Assembly: GCA_030762935.1 (NCBI GenBank) | Contig: CM060899.1 | Coordinates: 59,818,501-59,882,500 of the forward strand | From: Hymenopus coronatus | Lineage: Eukaryota > Arthropoda > Insecta > Mantodea > Hymenopodidae | DNA: 64,000 nucleotides | Direction of reading: 5' to 3' | Shown here: one piece after another, positions 35,562-46,282 of the stretch | Layout: every line of letters begins with the position of its first letter | Numbering within the stretch: position 1 is the stretch's first letter | Notes under the pieces: model-generated | What the model was told of the DNA's origin: nothing | What the model saw: only the letters and a program-made list of their open reading frames with translations | Databases searched by the model: none | Made by a program: the position numbers and the translations under genes

Positions 35562-35565
<4 letters not shown>
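35205..35565 (-). repeat. SINE family A (tRNA-derived), long copy
   Basis: Reverse-oriented, about 360 bp. Head at 35485-35560 with complement 'gtggctgagtggttagtcct' (A box). Body 'gtggcgggggaaaccgg' at 35424-35440, 3' region 'ttacaagcggatgcctaggg'. It is flanked on both sides by ATT runs, so it probably inserted into an ATT microsatellite. Confidence 0.85.
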
Positions 35566-35599
<34 letters not shown>

Positions 35600-35600
35600 G
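35562..35600 (+). repeat. (ATT)n microsatellite
   Basis: ATT run at the head side of the SINE, separating it from a small foldback element. Confidence 0.9.
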
Positions 35601-35604
35601 ATAA

Positions 35605-35762
35605 TTTAATTGTTTTTTCACATAAACTGTGTGTAGGACAGGAGTTGGATAGGTACAGTTAGACTGAAAAATTCAATACCATAGCCGGGATTTGAACTAC
35701 GGATCTCCTCTGTGTAGGACAACTCCTATCCTACACACGGCTTTTGTGAAAAAAACTATTAA
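35605..35762. repeat. Small foldback element with a SINE fragment in its loop
   Basis: Arms at about 35609-35648 and 35721-35760 are inverted repeats of roughly 38 bp (gtgtaggacaggagttgg / caactcctatcctacaca and 'gttttttcaca' / 'tgtgaaaaaaac'). The loop at 35650-35715 is the reverse complement of the SINE family E head, with 'gggatttgaactacggatct' covering its B box. Confidence 0.75.
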
Positions 35763-35799
35763 TTAACACTAATTGACTTAATATTTGGTTAAACTATGA

Positions 35800-36345
35800 A
35801 TCCTAGGACTTAAAGTACTTACGACATTGTAAGTCGCCATTGGGGTATGTCATCTCAGAATAATTTGAGATCAACTTGTGGTTTTTTGTTGTTGTTGTTG
35901 TTTTTTTTTTTGTTTTTTTTATAGTGCTTGACTCCCGCTTTTACTTCTTTGCACTGCAGACGATGAGGCTGATGATAGCTGGAATGAGGATGGAGCACCG
36001 GTGGAATATGATGGTGGGGGAAACCGCAGAACTCTGAAAAAACCCGCCCCTGAGCCGCTTTGTCCACCACAAATCTCATATACAGTCGCTTGGAATCGAA
36101 CCCGGGCCGTCTAGGTCAGAGGCGAGTGGTCTAACCACCCGTCCACGGCACAGTCTCGTGGTTTTCCGGGAAACATGTGCGTCAGTCAAGGAATTTAATG
36201 CCATGCCGGCATGTTGCCATTGTAGGTCAGTGGTTAGAGCAACCGGCTAGAGACCGGTAGATCCATGGTTCAAATCCCGACTATGGCATTGAATATTCCA
36301 GTCTAACTCTACCTATCCAAATATTATTATTACAACCAGATCTTT
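35800..36345 (+). repeat. SINE-like family E, interrupted by a family A SINE
   Basis: Left part 35800-35883 ('gtacttacgacattgtaagtcgcc', 'aatttgagatcaacttgtgg') continues at 36155 ('gtggttttccgggaaac'). The tRNA-like part is at 36226-36290: A box 'ggtcagtggttagagc' and B box GGTTCAAATCC. The 3' part is 'gaatattccagtctaactct' and an ATT tail. The tRNA-like part sits unusually far in, about 200 bp from the shared left end. The same order is seen at 42318-42518. Confidence 0.75.
35884..36154 (-). repeat. SINE family A, nested insertion
   Basis: Reverse-oriented, poly-T side at 35881-35925, body 'gtgggggaaaccgcag' at 36014-36029, head at 36090-36150 (B box complement GGAATCGAACCCG, A box 'gtggacgggtggttagacca'). 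The repeated 'gtggtttt' on both sides is the target duplication. Confidence 0.85.
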
Positions 36346-36710
36346 AAGTTTCCTTGACATTTACAAATTGCGAAAAATTCGCATATCTCTCACCAAAAGT
36401 GGAACACATCTAGCGCTGTTCCTGAACCCAGGGCTTTAACCTCGAGGTCATACCGCATGATCAGCTCCAAGGTCGTCGCACACGTGAGGCAGTACACACC
36501 CTCGCCTTGACTTGCTACCTTTCCCAGGAGTCCCCCCTTCGTCCCTCGGCAACTTTCAAACGGTCATGCATCAGCTGATAATAATGAACAAAGGTAACGG
36601 GGGCCGTTCAATAGGTTAAGCTTTCATTCATATTGCGTACTAAGAACTGTAAGTTATACTTATCAGTCCAGAATGCATATTGGGAATACGAGGACCGCAT
36701 TAAGAAAAAA
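36346..36710. other. Unassigned DNA, no gene recognised
   Basis: Less AT-rich stretch (36420-36600) with no recognisable frame or repeat. Confidence 0.35.
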
Positions 36711-37356
36711 TCTGATGTGTTCCATATACATGACTTTCTCTACATCTCTGCAACAAATTGTTAAAAAGCTTATGCTTATTTTTATCTAAAAACGATCGAA
36801 CCCACGAAAAAAATGTATATAGCATAAATGTTATGTTTTAACACGATCTTCATTTTCTTTTAAGTAAGTTTTTGTCTATCTCTTACGTTTGCCAGTAATG
36901 CAAATTTCCGTAAAATTCATCCAGAATAAAGTAGTCTTCAGAGGCTATTCCCAGAAAATTAAAGATATACATTTTATTTGTCAGGTAAATATCTGTAATA
37001 TACGATATTTTAATCAAAATCGTTAGAGCCATTTTTTAGAAAATCAAAATTTTCGAAAAAAAGTTCCATGTAAAGGGTGGTTAGGGGTGGAGGGGATTTT
37101 CTTGAAAATATTCGTGTCGCATCATTGGAAGATACCAAACTTAAATACCAAGTTTGGTATTTAACGGCCTTTTCGTTTTTGAGGTATGTTCCACACAGAC
37201 ACACACACACGCAGACATTTTTCTAAAAATGCCCTTTTTGTATTCAGGGTGTCCTAAAACATATATTTCCAGTGAAATCTCGGTATCGAATTTTTGGGTG
37301 CATTACAATACCTTGTCTATACATTATGTACATAGTACGTGTAGAGAAAGTAAAAA
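36711..37356 (+). repeat. H-family repeat, internally deleted
   Basis: Forward from TCTGATGTGTTCC at 36711; about 230 bp are deleted after 'aaaaagcttatgctt'. The 3' half is complete, with CA block 37196-37213 and hairpin 37314-37345. Joined head to tail to the next copy. Confidence 0.85.
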
Positions 37357-37357
37357 A

Positions 37358-38244
37358 TCTGATGTGTTACACTCACATGACTTTCTCTAGCTGCTCTACA
37401 AACTTCTTACAAAATATTATTCTTCTTTATACACAATACTAATGGAGTTAAACATTAACAGAATGTTTTTATTACTTAGTTCCTTATAAGTAGAAAGAAA
37501 CTAAAGGAATGCATTAAGCTAAAGTGATAGTCAAATGTTTTAAAAGCTGTCGTTATGCGATTATCATTGCAAATCGTGTCTTTGCTTGCGCAGGAGTAGA
37601 ACAAAAGAAAAACGGACACTTCCTGTCTGAGAAAAGTATAAGTACTTTACAATTGAAACCAATAATAATATCTCGGTTACCTCCACAATAAAAACGTAAA
37701 GGACATAAATTGCGTGTTTCGACAAGATCTACAATTTTTGTGCAGTAAGTTATTGTCTATTTCTTAGAGTTTAACAGTTAGGCAACTTTCGGCAAAATTC
37801 ATCCAAAATAAAGAAGTCTTCAGAGGCTATTCCCAGAAAATTCAAAATATACATTTTATTTGGGATATAAATATCTTTAATATACGGTATTTTAATCAAA
37901 ATCATTAGAGCCATTTTTGGAAAAAATCACAATTTTCGAAAATTGTTCCATGTAAAGGGTAGTTTGGCGGGAGGGGTTTTCTTCAAAACCTTCGTGTCGC
38001 ATCTTTGGAAGCTAACTTATATACCAAGTTTCGTAATCTACCGATTTTTCGTTTTTGAGTTATCGTGTTCACGGACACACGCACACACACACACACAAAC
38101 ACACACGCGCGCGCGCGTGCTTTTTTGGATAAAGGGGATCCTAAAACGTCTGTCTATTTCCGGTGAAATCTCGGTATCGAATTTTTAATAGAATGCACCT
38201 TCTCTATACACTATGTACATAGTATGTGTAGAGAAAGTAAAAAC
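37358..38244 (+). repeat. H-family repeat, full-length copy
   Basis: Forward copy, about 890 bp, starting TCTGATGTGTTACACTC immediately after 'gagaaagtaaaaaa' of the previous copy. CA/CG block at 38077-38120, near-perfect hairpin at 38203-38235. Part of a three-copy tandem (36711-40022). Confidence 0.88.
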
Positions 38245-38565
38245 GAGCAATTAAATGAAAACATGTTTTAACGTGCTCTACATTTTTTGTGTGGTAAGTT
38301 TTTGTTCGTCTCTTGCGGTTTAGCAGTTATGCAAAATTCCATAAAGTTCATCCAGAATAAAGTAGTCTTCAGAAGCTATTCCCAGATAATTCAAGATATA
38401 CATTTTATTTGTCAGGTAAATACCTTTAATATGCGATATTTTAATCAAAATCATTAGAGCCATTTTTGAGAAAATCAAAATTTTCGAAACATTTTCCATA
38501 TAAAGGGTAGTCTGGGGTGGAGAATTTTTCTCTAAATCCGATCCTTGGAAGATACTAAACTTACT

Positions 38566-39828
38566 AGGGTGGTCTGAAAAGTTCTCGGCGTTACCCAGAG
38601 ATCGCGGCACTATTTGCTTAATTTTTGTTCCTTACGGTGGTACACGTGACCCTATGTAAAATTACAAGTCATTCTAGGCAATAGTTGACTGTAGGCAGTT
38701 GTTTGAAGCAGTGGAAGTGCGCATTGCTTTTTAAATGGAGAAATTCGAGTATCGTGCGGTGATAAAATTCTTCTTCATAAAAGAAGGTTTAACACATAGA
38801 GAAATTTATTTGCGGACTGTAAATGTGTATGGTGATTCTTCACCTTCGGTTTACAGTGTGAAGAAATGGGCTGCTGATTAACATGGCCGTGAAAGCGTCC
38901 AAGGCGATCCACGCGAAGGACGTCCAAAAACTGTAACACACCGGAAATCATTGAAAAAGTGCATGACATGATTTTGGAAGATCGTCGTACAAAGGTGCGT
39001 TAAATTGCTAATGCTCTTGGAATTTCAAAGGAACGTATTGGTCACATCTTGCATCAGGAATTAAAAATGAAAAAGCTTTGCGTAAGATGGGTGCCACGTA
39101 TCCTTACCGTGGATAACAAAAGCATTCGAACGACACTTTCTCAAAAGTGCTTGGCGTATTTTCAGAAGAACAGAAGTGACTTGCGTCGATACGTTACATT
39201 GAATGAAACATGGATTCACCACAACACACCCGAATCCAAGCAGCAATCGAGGCACTGGGCATAAGTTGATTTTTCAGTTCCAAAGAAGGCGAGGATGGTG
39301 CCATCGGCGGGAAAGATCATGGCGTCAGTGATTTGGGATACCAAGGAATTTTGTTGATTGACTATCTTGAAATAGGAACTGGAGAATACTACTCTCAACT
39401 TCTAACCAAACTAAATGCAAGCATTCGTGAAAACAGACCCGAGTTAAAAAAGAAAAACATTGTTTTCCATCAGGACAATGCACCTGCCCACAAAAGTGTT
39501 TTGGCATGGGGAAATTGAGAGATCTGCTCTATAAAATGCTGGAACATCGTCCCTATTCCCCATACTCCCTCGGACTTCCATCTGTTTCCAAAACTGAAGA
39601 AATTCCTCTCTGGTAGGCGCTTTTCGTCCAATGAAGAAGCAATTGCAGCTGTTAATGGGTACTTTGCAGCACATCCAGAAGAACACTACAGAAAGGGGAT
39701 AATGGCATTCCAACACCACTGGATAAACTGTATTGATATTAGAGGAGATTATGTTGAAAAATAAAACTACTTTAAAAGCATGAATTGTCGTTTTTCACTA
39801 TCAGGCCGAGAACTTTTCAGACCACCCT
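38566..39828 (+). mobile_element. mariner transposon, degenerate, nested in an H copy
   Basis: About 1.26 kb bounded by 24-bp perfect terminal inverted repeats (AGGGTGGTCTGAAAAGTTCT plus CGGC) at 38566-38589 and 39805-39828. The insertion point in the H consensus contains TA. A third distinct mariner family in this window. Confidence 0.92.
38735..39764 (+). pseudogene. mariner transposase, inactivated
   Basis: ATG at 38735 starts 'MEKFEYRAVIKFFFIKEGLT', a mariner N-terminal helix-turn-helix. An early stop is at about 38879, and further shifts follow. The first catalytic segment, near 39190, reads 'VTLNETWIHH': Asn replaces the catalytic Asp. The second, 'FHQDNAPAHKS', is intact near 39466 in another frame. 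Near 39560, part of the third segment is deleted and reads as 'YSPSDFHLF' when the frames are followed. The stop TAA is at 39762-39764 after 'DYVEK'. Non-functional. Confidence 0.9.
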
Positions 39829-40022
39829 CGCATATACAAAGTTTGATATCCTACCGACTTTTCGTTTTTGACACACACAGACCTTTTCTAAGAATGATTT
39901 TTTCGGTATAAGGGGACCTCAAAACATATGTCCGGTGAGATATCGACATTGAATTTTTTGATGAAATAAAATACCTTCTCTATCCACTATATATATTATG
40001 CATACGGGCTAGAGAAAGTAAA

Positions 40023-40391
40023 AGCACGTCAATTTTAGTATTTGCATTATTCCTTACTTAGGAAATATCCTCTATAGGTATCTTGTACTTATATCACTTG
40101 CTCTGCAGAAAGGCCAAAACATATACATATGCATAATAAAGCTCCACGTGACTTTCAGTCATGATGATATTGTACTAACAGGGAATGCGGGTGTTTACCT
40201 TTTTCTTAACCTTTTCTTAGCCCAGGTGTTTCGTCCTTGATCACTGTTGATGCAATTTAAATTGCATTGTTTCTGACGTCGGAACTTTCACTGAAGGAAG
40301 ATGCGTCATATGCTGCAAATGTCAAACTGGCAGATGTTCCGCTTAGAAAACACAGATCTAGGTGTATAAAACTTTGTGTACAAGGGTGAAA
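40023..40391. other. Unassigned DNA, no gene recognised
   Basis: Nothing recognised between the H copy and the pogo-like element. Confidence 0.35.
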
Positions 40392-40928
40392 CAGTGAGTG
40401 TAATTTGGACCAGCGTGTATTTTGGACCAATATCAGTTTAAGAAAATGGGTACCGTTGGGAGTATCAATAATAGGGTATCTTGAGCAGCGTTTGTTGTAA
40501 GCGTTCCCTCCAATTTTAGATATTCTGTTGTCAATAACATTGGAGGGAAGTTGTGGTCTTTGTTGAGAGCATTTTCACTGTAATTTTGTCCCACTTTTAG
40601 AACCGAGTTTTCTTCCACTTAAGGTATTTCTTTAGAAACCAAATTAAAACGACGGATTATTCAATATGTTAAGGTAAGTGTGATGTAGATTTATTTCATT
40701 AATTCAGTTTAGGATTATAAGAAATGTGATTCTCATAAAGTGTAGTGTAATTTGGACCGAAGCTGTAGTTAATTTAGTCCGGATATTCAAATTGGGTATT
40801 ACATTCCAAATGAGCATGTATGTGTGTATATGTATTTATTTGAAGTCACGTTGTTAATTTACTTTAGTAATTTATTTAGATAGGTACATATTACTGTTAC
40901 ACATAATATAAGTTATGTAAATTTCCAG

Positions 40929-41178
40929 ATGACAAGAGAACCTCGCAAATCTAAGGATCCCCTCTGTAAATGGAAAGAGCAAGATCTGAGAAAAGCTTTT
41001 GAAGCTATAACGGAGGGTATGTACATTAATGAATGCTTAACATACCACCAAGTACAATAAAGAGGTACAACACAGCCAAGGTACCAGCACCTATTGTGAA
41101 CACTGGAAGGCCTACCGATCTGCCATGTGAAGTCGAGGATCAACTTGTGCATCAACTTCTGCACTTAGAGAGAATGTT
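40929..41178 (+). pseudogene. pogo-like transposase, N-terminal DNA-binding part
   Basis: ATG at 40929 opens 'MTREPRKSKDPLCKWKEQDL' then 'RKAFEAITEGM', the start of a psq/CENP-B-type helix-turn-helix as found in pogo, Tigger and jerky-like transposases. The frame shifts near 41040, after which 'RYNTAKVPAPIVNTGRPTDL' can be followed in another frame. Coding similarity ends near 41180. What remains could bind DNA only in principle; no intact frame spans the domain. Confidence 0.7.
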
Positions 41179-41221
41179 CTATGAGAATGTTATAGTATTA
41201 AAATTATAACACCTACATAAT

Positions 41222-41535
41222 AAATGTCCACATCAGGAGAGTCTTCAAAGAGAAGAAGAAAAAGAACTTTAGCTGCAGGTATGGTCTTGACAGTAACACC
41301 TCATGAAGAAATGTTAGTGAGAGCCTCAAATACCTCTAGAGTCAAGAGGATAAAGAAAATCAATTTTGGTAAAGATGAAAATAAAAACTAAGAAGATACT
41401 TTTTGTGTTGTATGAGGGAAATCTCACGAGGAAAACTGGATACAGTGTAATAAATGCAAGGGATGGGTTCATGAAGACTGTGCTGGTATAAGTGATACAA
41501 TTTATTTCTCTTCTGATAGGTGCATTGCGGAGTGA
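41222..41535 (+). pseudogene. pogo-like transposase, C-terminal zinc finger
   Basis: Tail frame with 'SSKRRRKRTLAAGM' near 41245, then a Cys/His-rich segment 'HEENWIQCNKCKGWVHEDC' at 41423-41479, ending with TGA at 41533. The pattern (CVVC..W.QC..C..W.H..C) is the PHD-like tail of many insect pogo-type transposases. The second expected Cys codon, at 41413, reads TGA, consistent with a TGT or TGC to TGA mutation. A further stop precedes the segment near 41389. Confidence 0.75.
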
Positions 41536-42097
41536 ACAGTGATATCCTCCTTTAATTTGGAACAAAAACTTGAAAATATTAAGCGTCCACAAAACTTTGG
41601 GTGAAAATGATGTAAGGTGATATTAATTTTGCTAAAGGTAATCTGCTCCACTCGGATATTTTGAATAATAATAATAAATTATTCCAGGTTTAAATCAAGT
41701 ATTATTATGAATTTCAATCATTAAAAGTAAATATAAAAGTATACGAATCCATTATAAATGTATTATATTTACACAACCTCTCAGACCAAATTACACATGC
41801 CTTAGAAAAATACTGTAATCATATTTTGCAAATTATGTAGCTGGTACTAAACCTTGAAAACTCACATAATGGTATAAGTTCATATCTTTAACACGTTAAA
41901 ATAAGTTGTGAACTTTGACGAAGGTTTTCTGTTCAGATATTAGTACTTAAAGGTAAGTGGTCCAAATTACACGGACTTCCGCTATGTAGTTTCCGTATTG
42001 ATTTTAAAGGTCGAGTTTACTTCTGTTTACTTAATGTTTGGGGCTGTCAGTTTGACATATGTGCCTTACGTAGGAGTTTTAAAAAATAATATATTTT

Positions 42098-42317
42098 TAC
42101 TTTCTCTACACGTACTATATGCAGTGTATAGAGAAGGTATTGCACTCCACCTAAAAATTAGATACCGGGATTTCACAGGAAATGCACGTTTTAGGTCTTT
42201 GTATCCAAAATAAGTATTTTTGGAAAAAGGTCCGTGTGTGTCTGTGAACACGACAACTCAAAAACGAAAAGTCGGTAAAATACCAAACTTGGTATATAAG
42301 TTTAATATCTTCCAGTT
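42098..42317 (-). repeat. H-family repeat, 3'-end fragment
   Basis: Reverse sense, hairpin 42099-42138 and body to 'gtttaatatcttccag', where family E sequence replaces it. Confidence 0.78.
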
Positions 42318-42518
42318 GGCAAAACTATTAAGCCCGAGATTTAAAGTGCTTACGACATTGTAAGTCGCCATTGTGGTAATTTGAGATCACTTTATGGTTT
42401 ACCGGGAAACAAGCGAGTTAGTTGAGAAATTTAATGCCGTGTCGGCTTGTTGCCATGGTAGCTCAGGGGTTAGAGCTACCGGCTAGACACATTCAAATCC
42501 CGGCTATGACACTACATA
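42318..42518 (+). repeat. SINE-like family E, 3'-truncated
   Basis: Same order as at 35800-36345: 'gtgcttacgacattgtaagt', 'aatttgagatcac', 'ttgttgccatggtagctcag', A box 'tagctcaggggttagagc', B box 'attcaaatccc'. About 15 bp between the boxes are missing, so the head is defective. Confidence 0.7.
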
Positions 42519-42690
42519 GGCACCGCAGGCGATGACACTGATATGGAATGTAGATGAAGCACCAGTGAAATGCCATAGTGGGGGAAACCGGAGTAAACCC
42601 GCCCAGCGCCACTTTGTCCACCACAAATCCCACATGCGGGCGATTAGGAAGGAATCAGGGCCGCCTAGGTGAGAGTCAAGTGGTCTCCGG
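42519..42690 (-). repeat. SINE family A, reverse partial copy
   Basis: Body 'gtgggggaaaccggag' at 42579-42594 and head ending 'gtgagagtcaagtggtct' at 42670-42687. It meets a forward copy of the same family directly at 42690. Confidence 0.75.
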
Positions 42691-42868
42691 GATCTCCGGT
42701 TTCCCTCACCATTCATTCCACCAATTACTCCATAATCATCTTTCATTTCATTCACTTCCTCACTTCTATACCAGGCATTGGATTGATCTCTGATCCAGAG
42801 CCTTTGCTTCCGAAAATGCGTCTCACTCCAGGCCTTGGCTTGTAAGTCCTACATACAAAGAGAGTATA
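42691..42868 (+). repeat. SINE family A, forward partial copy
   Basis: Forward body and 3' region ('ggtttccctcaccattcattcc' to 'ggccttggcttgtaagtcct') without the tRNA-like head. Together with the preceding copy it forms a head-side inverted pair. Confidence 0.7.
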
Positions 42869-42933
42869 CAGATAGTAGATAGGAAACGAAGCAGCATCAA
42901 TACTATAACTTTCCACCACAAAATGGCGACCTA

Positions 42934-43246
42934 CCCGGCGTGCGCGATTGCAGATTCTAGTTCAGTTTTAGACTGGAAGTCTGCCATTGGTCGATTGACC
43001 AACATGGCTGTGCATGTGCAAGCAGACAAAACGAACGGTAGGCTGTGCATTTTGCATTGGAAAGAAGAGTCGATTTTCAGAAACTCCATTTTTACCCCTT
43101 ATTTCGATCCAGTTCATTTACACACACCTAACCTAACTTAATGTAACCTAACCTCGACGAAATCTCGAGCTATGTTGTCTCCGTAACCAATAGGAAAGAC
43201 TCTGTCTAAAACTGAACTAGAATCTGCAATCTCGCACCCGGCAGAA
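42934..43246. mobile_element. Small inverted-repeat element (MITE-like), 0.31 kb
   Basis: Arms at about 42934-42998 and 43184-43246 are inverted copies of roughly 60 bp, including GATTGCAGATTCTAGTTCAG exactly in both. The inner region has 'cctaacctaacttaatgtaacctaacc', resembling the insect TTAGG telomere unit in complement. No coding capacity. Superfamily unknown. Confidence 0.75.
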
Positions 43247-43380
43247 ACACCAATATAAACGCACATATTTAGAACAAGTTGTAAGCCCTAATAGACCAAG
43301 TGTGCTTGGTATTGGTATGTAGCATTCATCAGTGTAAACTTTATGACTAATTGCGAAGACTCTTAAATAAAAATAAAAAA

Positions 43381-44106
43381 TCTGATGCGTTCCATTTTCA
43401 CATGACTTTCTCTACATCTCTGCTACAAATAATTGTTAAAAAACTTATTCTTCTATTTACTTCATGCTAATCGAGATAAACATTAGCAAAAATGGTCTTA
43501 TTACTCTTTTCCATTTAAGTAGAAGGGAAATAAGGTAGTACATTAGGCTAAAGCGATAGTCAAAAGCTGGTTATTATGTGAATGAAGTTCCTCTGTATGG
43601 ACAGGAGTTGACAAATTCTCGTATGAGAAAAGTATAAGTATTTTAAAGCTGAAACCAATAACAACAAAAACGGTCAACCCTACGAAAAAAATGTATATAC
43701 TATAAATTGTGTGCTTTAACGAGCTCTACGTTTTTTTGTGCAGCTAGTTTTTGTCTATCTCTTACAGTTTATCAGTTATGTAAAATTCCGCAAAATGCAT
43801 TCAGAGGCGATTCCCAGAGAAATCAAGGTATACATTTTATTTGTCATATACGATATTTCAATAAAAAATCGTTATTCATTTTTGAGAAAATCAAAATTTT
43901 CGAAATACCAACTTTGATATTTAACCAACTTTTCGTTTTTGAGTTATCGTGGTCACAGACACACACGAACATTTTTCTGCATTTTTTGGATACAGGAGAC
44001 CCTAAAATATATATATTTCTGGTGAAATCTCGGTATCGAATTTTGGGTGAAGTGTAATGCCTTTTCTATACACTATGTACATAGTACGTGTAGAGAAAGT
44101 AAAAAA
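43381..44106 (+). repeat. H-family repeat, near full length
   Basis: Forward from TCTGATGCGTTCC at 43381, palindrome TGCTAATCGAGATAAACATT at 43465, CA block very short (43958-43966), hairpin 44065-44096. Confidence 0.85.
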
Positions 44107-44742
44107 AAGTTCATCCATAAAAGCGACTTGAAAATGATTAGCGACTATCGATTGCTGATCAATCAATAGCACAGTAACATTTAAAAACCGAATACAGAAG
44201 TAGCATTCGAATAATCGATAGTTAGCCTACTATCGAATAGTTCCATAATTTCATTCGATAGTACCCATCACTACTTCAAGTTATTTATACTCAAACCCAA
44301 AGTACGTAACAACGACCGGGTCATTGACAGCAGGTAAGCGTGTTTTCGTGATTGGTCTGAACATGCCAACAGGGAAGGGGTGCGTTTGTTATCTATGACG
44401 TCACAGTGGAAGGCCAGTAAAGGTTCACCCTAATTTCCTTTCATCCTGCCTTGAATGCTTGGAAATTCTGTAACTTGGTAATGATTCCTAAAGACCACTT
44501 CATACATAGCACATAGTTATTTAGAAAACGTAAAAAATAAATGGAAATGGACTGTTAACAAGGAAGAATTATAGTTTACGAGCAGTTAGTAATAGTGATA
44601 GTTACAGTAAAATGTTCTTTTTTGTATAATATAACCTGGACTGCACACTGAAAAAGTGGTCTGGGCCAAATTCTACTGGGTATCACAAGATATGTATTGT
44701 AAAATATATATATATATTTCTTAGTGCTTCAATAAACTTAGA
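44107..44742. other. Unassigned DNA with a hAT-like end
   Basis: At 44150-44278 'ccgaatac', 'cgataatcgatag'-like and 'tcgatagtacccatcacta' resemble 54751-54898 and in complement begin TAGTGATGGG, similar to hAT termini. No gene recognised. Confidence 0.35.
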
Positions 44743-45122
44743 CTTAGTACAGGTGTTGCACTCCGTCCAAAACTTGGGCGCCGAGATTTAACTGGAAATG
44801 CATGTTTTAGGGTCTCCTGTATAAAAAAGCAGTTTAGAAAAAGATTCGTGTGTGTATCTGTGAACAACATAAATGAAAACAAAAATGGGTCAAATACCAA
44901 ACATAAAAATTAAAAACGTTATTTATAACAAAATGTATGATTTAAATAGACATACACTTTTGTATAATAAGTTTTCGTGTATTGTTTTACATTTTACCTG
45001 TTTTACAACATTATAAAAATTATTTCCGAATGAAACATTCACACACTATTCTCAGAAAATACCGTATATATGAGTTCATTTGTTATGCTATTTTAATCAA
45101 ATTCGTCAGAGCCATTTTTAAA
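44743..45122. repeat. H-family repeat with strand switch
   Basis: Reverse 3' part at 44743-44905 (no hairpin; the block starting 'acaggtgttgcactccgtcc'), then forward mid-element sequence at 44906-45122 ('ttataacaaaatgtatgatt' onward). Decayed. Confidence 0.6.
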
Positions 45123-45125
45123 AAA

Positions 45126-46063
45126 TCTTAATATGTTCCATACACATGGCTTTCTCTTTATCTTGGTAATAATTTATTGTTTAAAAACTTGTTCTATCTA
45201 CTTCATGCTAATCGAGGTAAACATTAGCAGAAATGGTCTTCTTACTTGCTTCCTTGTAAGTAGAAGGGAAATAAGGGAATACACTAGGCTAAAGCGATAG
45301 TCAAAAGCTGATTGCCAAGTGCCTGAAATTGCTTCTTTGATTGCAGGAATTGACAAATTCCCGTGTGATTTTAAGACTGAAACAAATAACAAGGAATATC
45401 CCAAAACTAATCAAACTCCAAGAAAAAAATGAAAAAATATATAGGATAGAAATTGTATGTTCTAACGAGATCTACTTTTTTTTGCAGTAATTTTTTTGTC
45501 TATCTCTTATGGTTTACCAATTATAGAAAATTCAGCAAAATCATCCACAATAAAGAGGTCTTCAGAGGCTACTCTCAGAAAATTCAGGATATACATTTTG
45601 TCATCTTTAATGTATGTATTTTATCGCTCGAGCCATTTTTGAGAACATCAAAATCAATTTTCGAAACTTTCCATGTAAAGGATAGTTTGGGGTGGGGGAA
45701 TTTTGCTCAATATCTTCGTGTCGCATCCTTAGAAAATAGTAATATTAAATACCAAATGTGGTATTTTACAGAATTTTCGTTTTTAAGTTATCGTGTTCAC
45801 AGACACAGGGACATGCACGCACGCACACGGATCTTTTTCTGGAAATGTTTTTGGGGGCGTATAGGTCCTCAAAACATGATTTTACGACGAAAACTCGATA
45901 TCGGTTTTTGAGAAGAGTACCTACAATCCCCCCCCCCTCCTACTGTAATGGAGCAGAGAAAGTGAGAATGATTTTTGGGGTGTCAAAATATGTATTTGTT
46001 ATGAAATATCAACATGGATTTTTTTTGTGGAATATAAAACTTCCTCTACGTAGAGAAAGTAAA
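45126..46063 (+). repeat. H-family repeat with duplicated 3' end
   Basis: Forward from TCTTAATATGTTCC at 45126 to 'gagcagagaaagtgag' near 45968. A second, partial 3' end follows ('gatttttggggtgtcaaaat' to 'cgtagagaaagtaaaat'). The first hairpin is lost to a C-run at 45930-45939. Confidence 0.78.
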
Positions 46064-46282
46064 ATATTGCCGCAGCGAATGAAAGTATCGCTTGCTTATA
46101 TTAATCAACTCATCCTTTTGTATTTTTTTTTGTCAATTGTCTATTGCTATTCTGCTATAAATGTATCTATTTACTATTTTACAAAACTCTTTCGTAAATA
46201 TCCAAGGATAGGAAAATCATGATCAGCCATGAGGCTCATGCGATTTCCAAGTATACACTGAAAATGTATGGCAAGTCCCTTT

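Larger units (their letters stand above)
38246..40022 (+). repeat. H-family repeat split by a mariner
   Basis: Forward 3' half of a copy: 38246-38565 and 39830-40022, separated by a mariner inserted at the conserved 'aacttaTAtaccaa' point. Third unit of the tandem; its 5' third is absent. Confidence 0.85.
40392..41977 (+). mobile_element. pogo-like DNA transposon, internally deleted
   Basis: About 1.59 kb. The termini share GTGTAATTTGGACC in inverted orientation at 40399-40412 and 41959-41972, with 'cagtgagt' as the left start. The same motif recurs just inside both ends (40741-40758; complement near 41783-41796), as expected of subterminal transposase-binding sites. The two coding remnants are a psq-type helix-turn-helix at the left and a zinc-finger tail at the right. 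The catalytic DDE core is missing. Confidence 0.75.
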
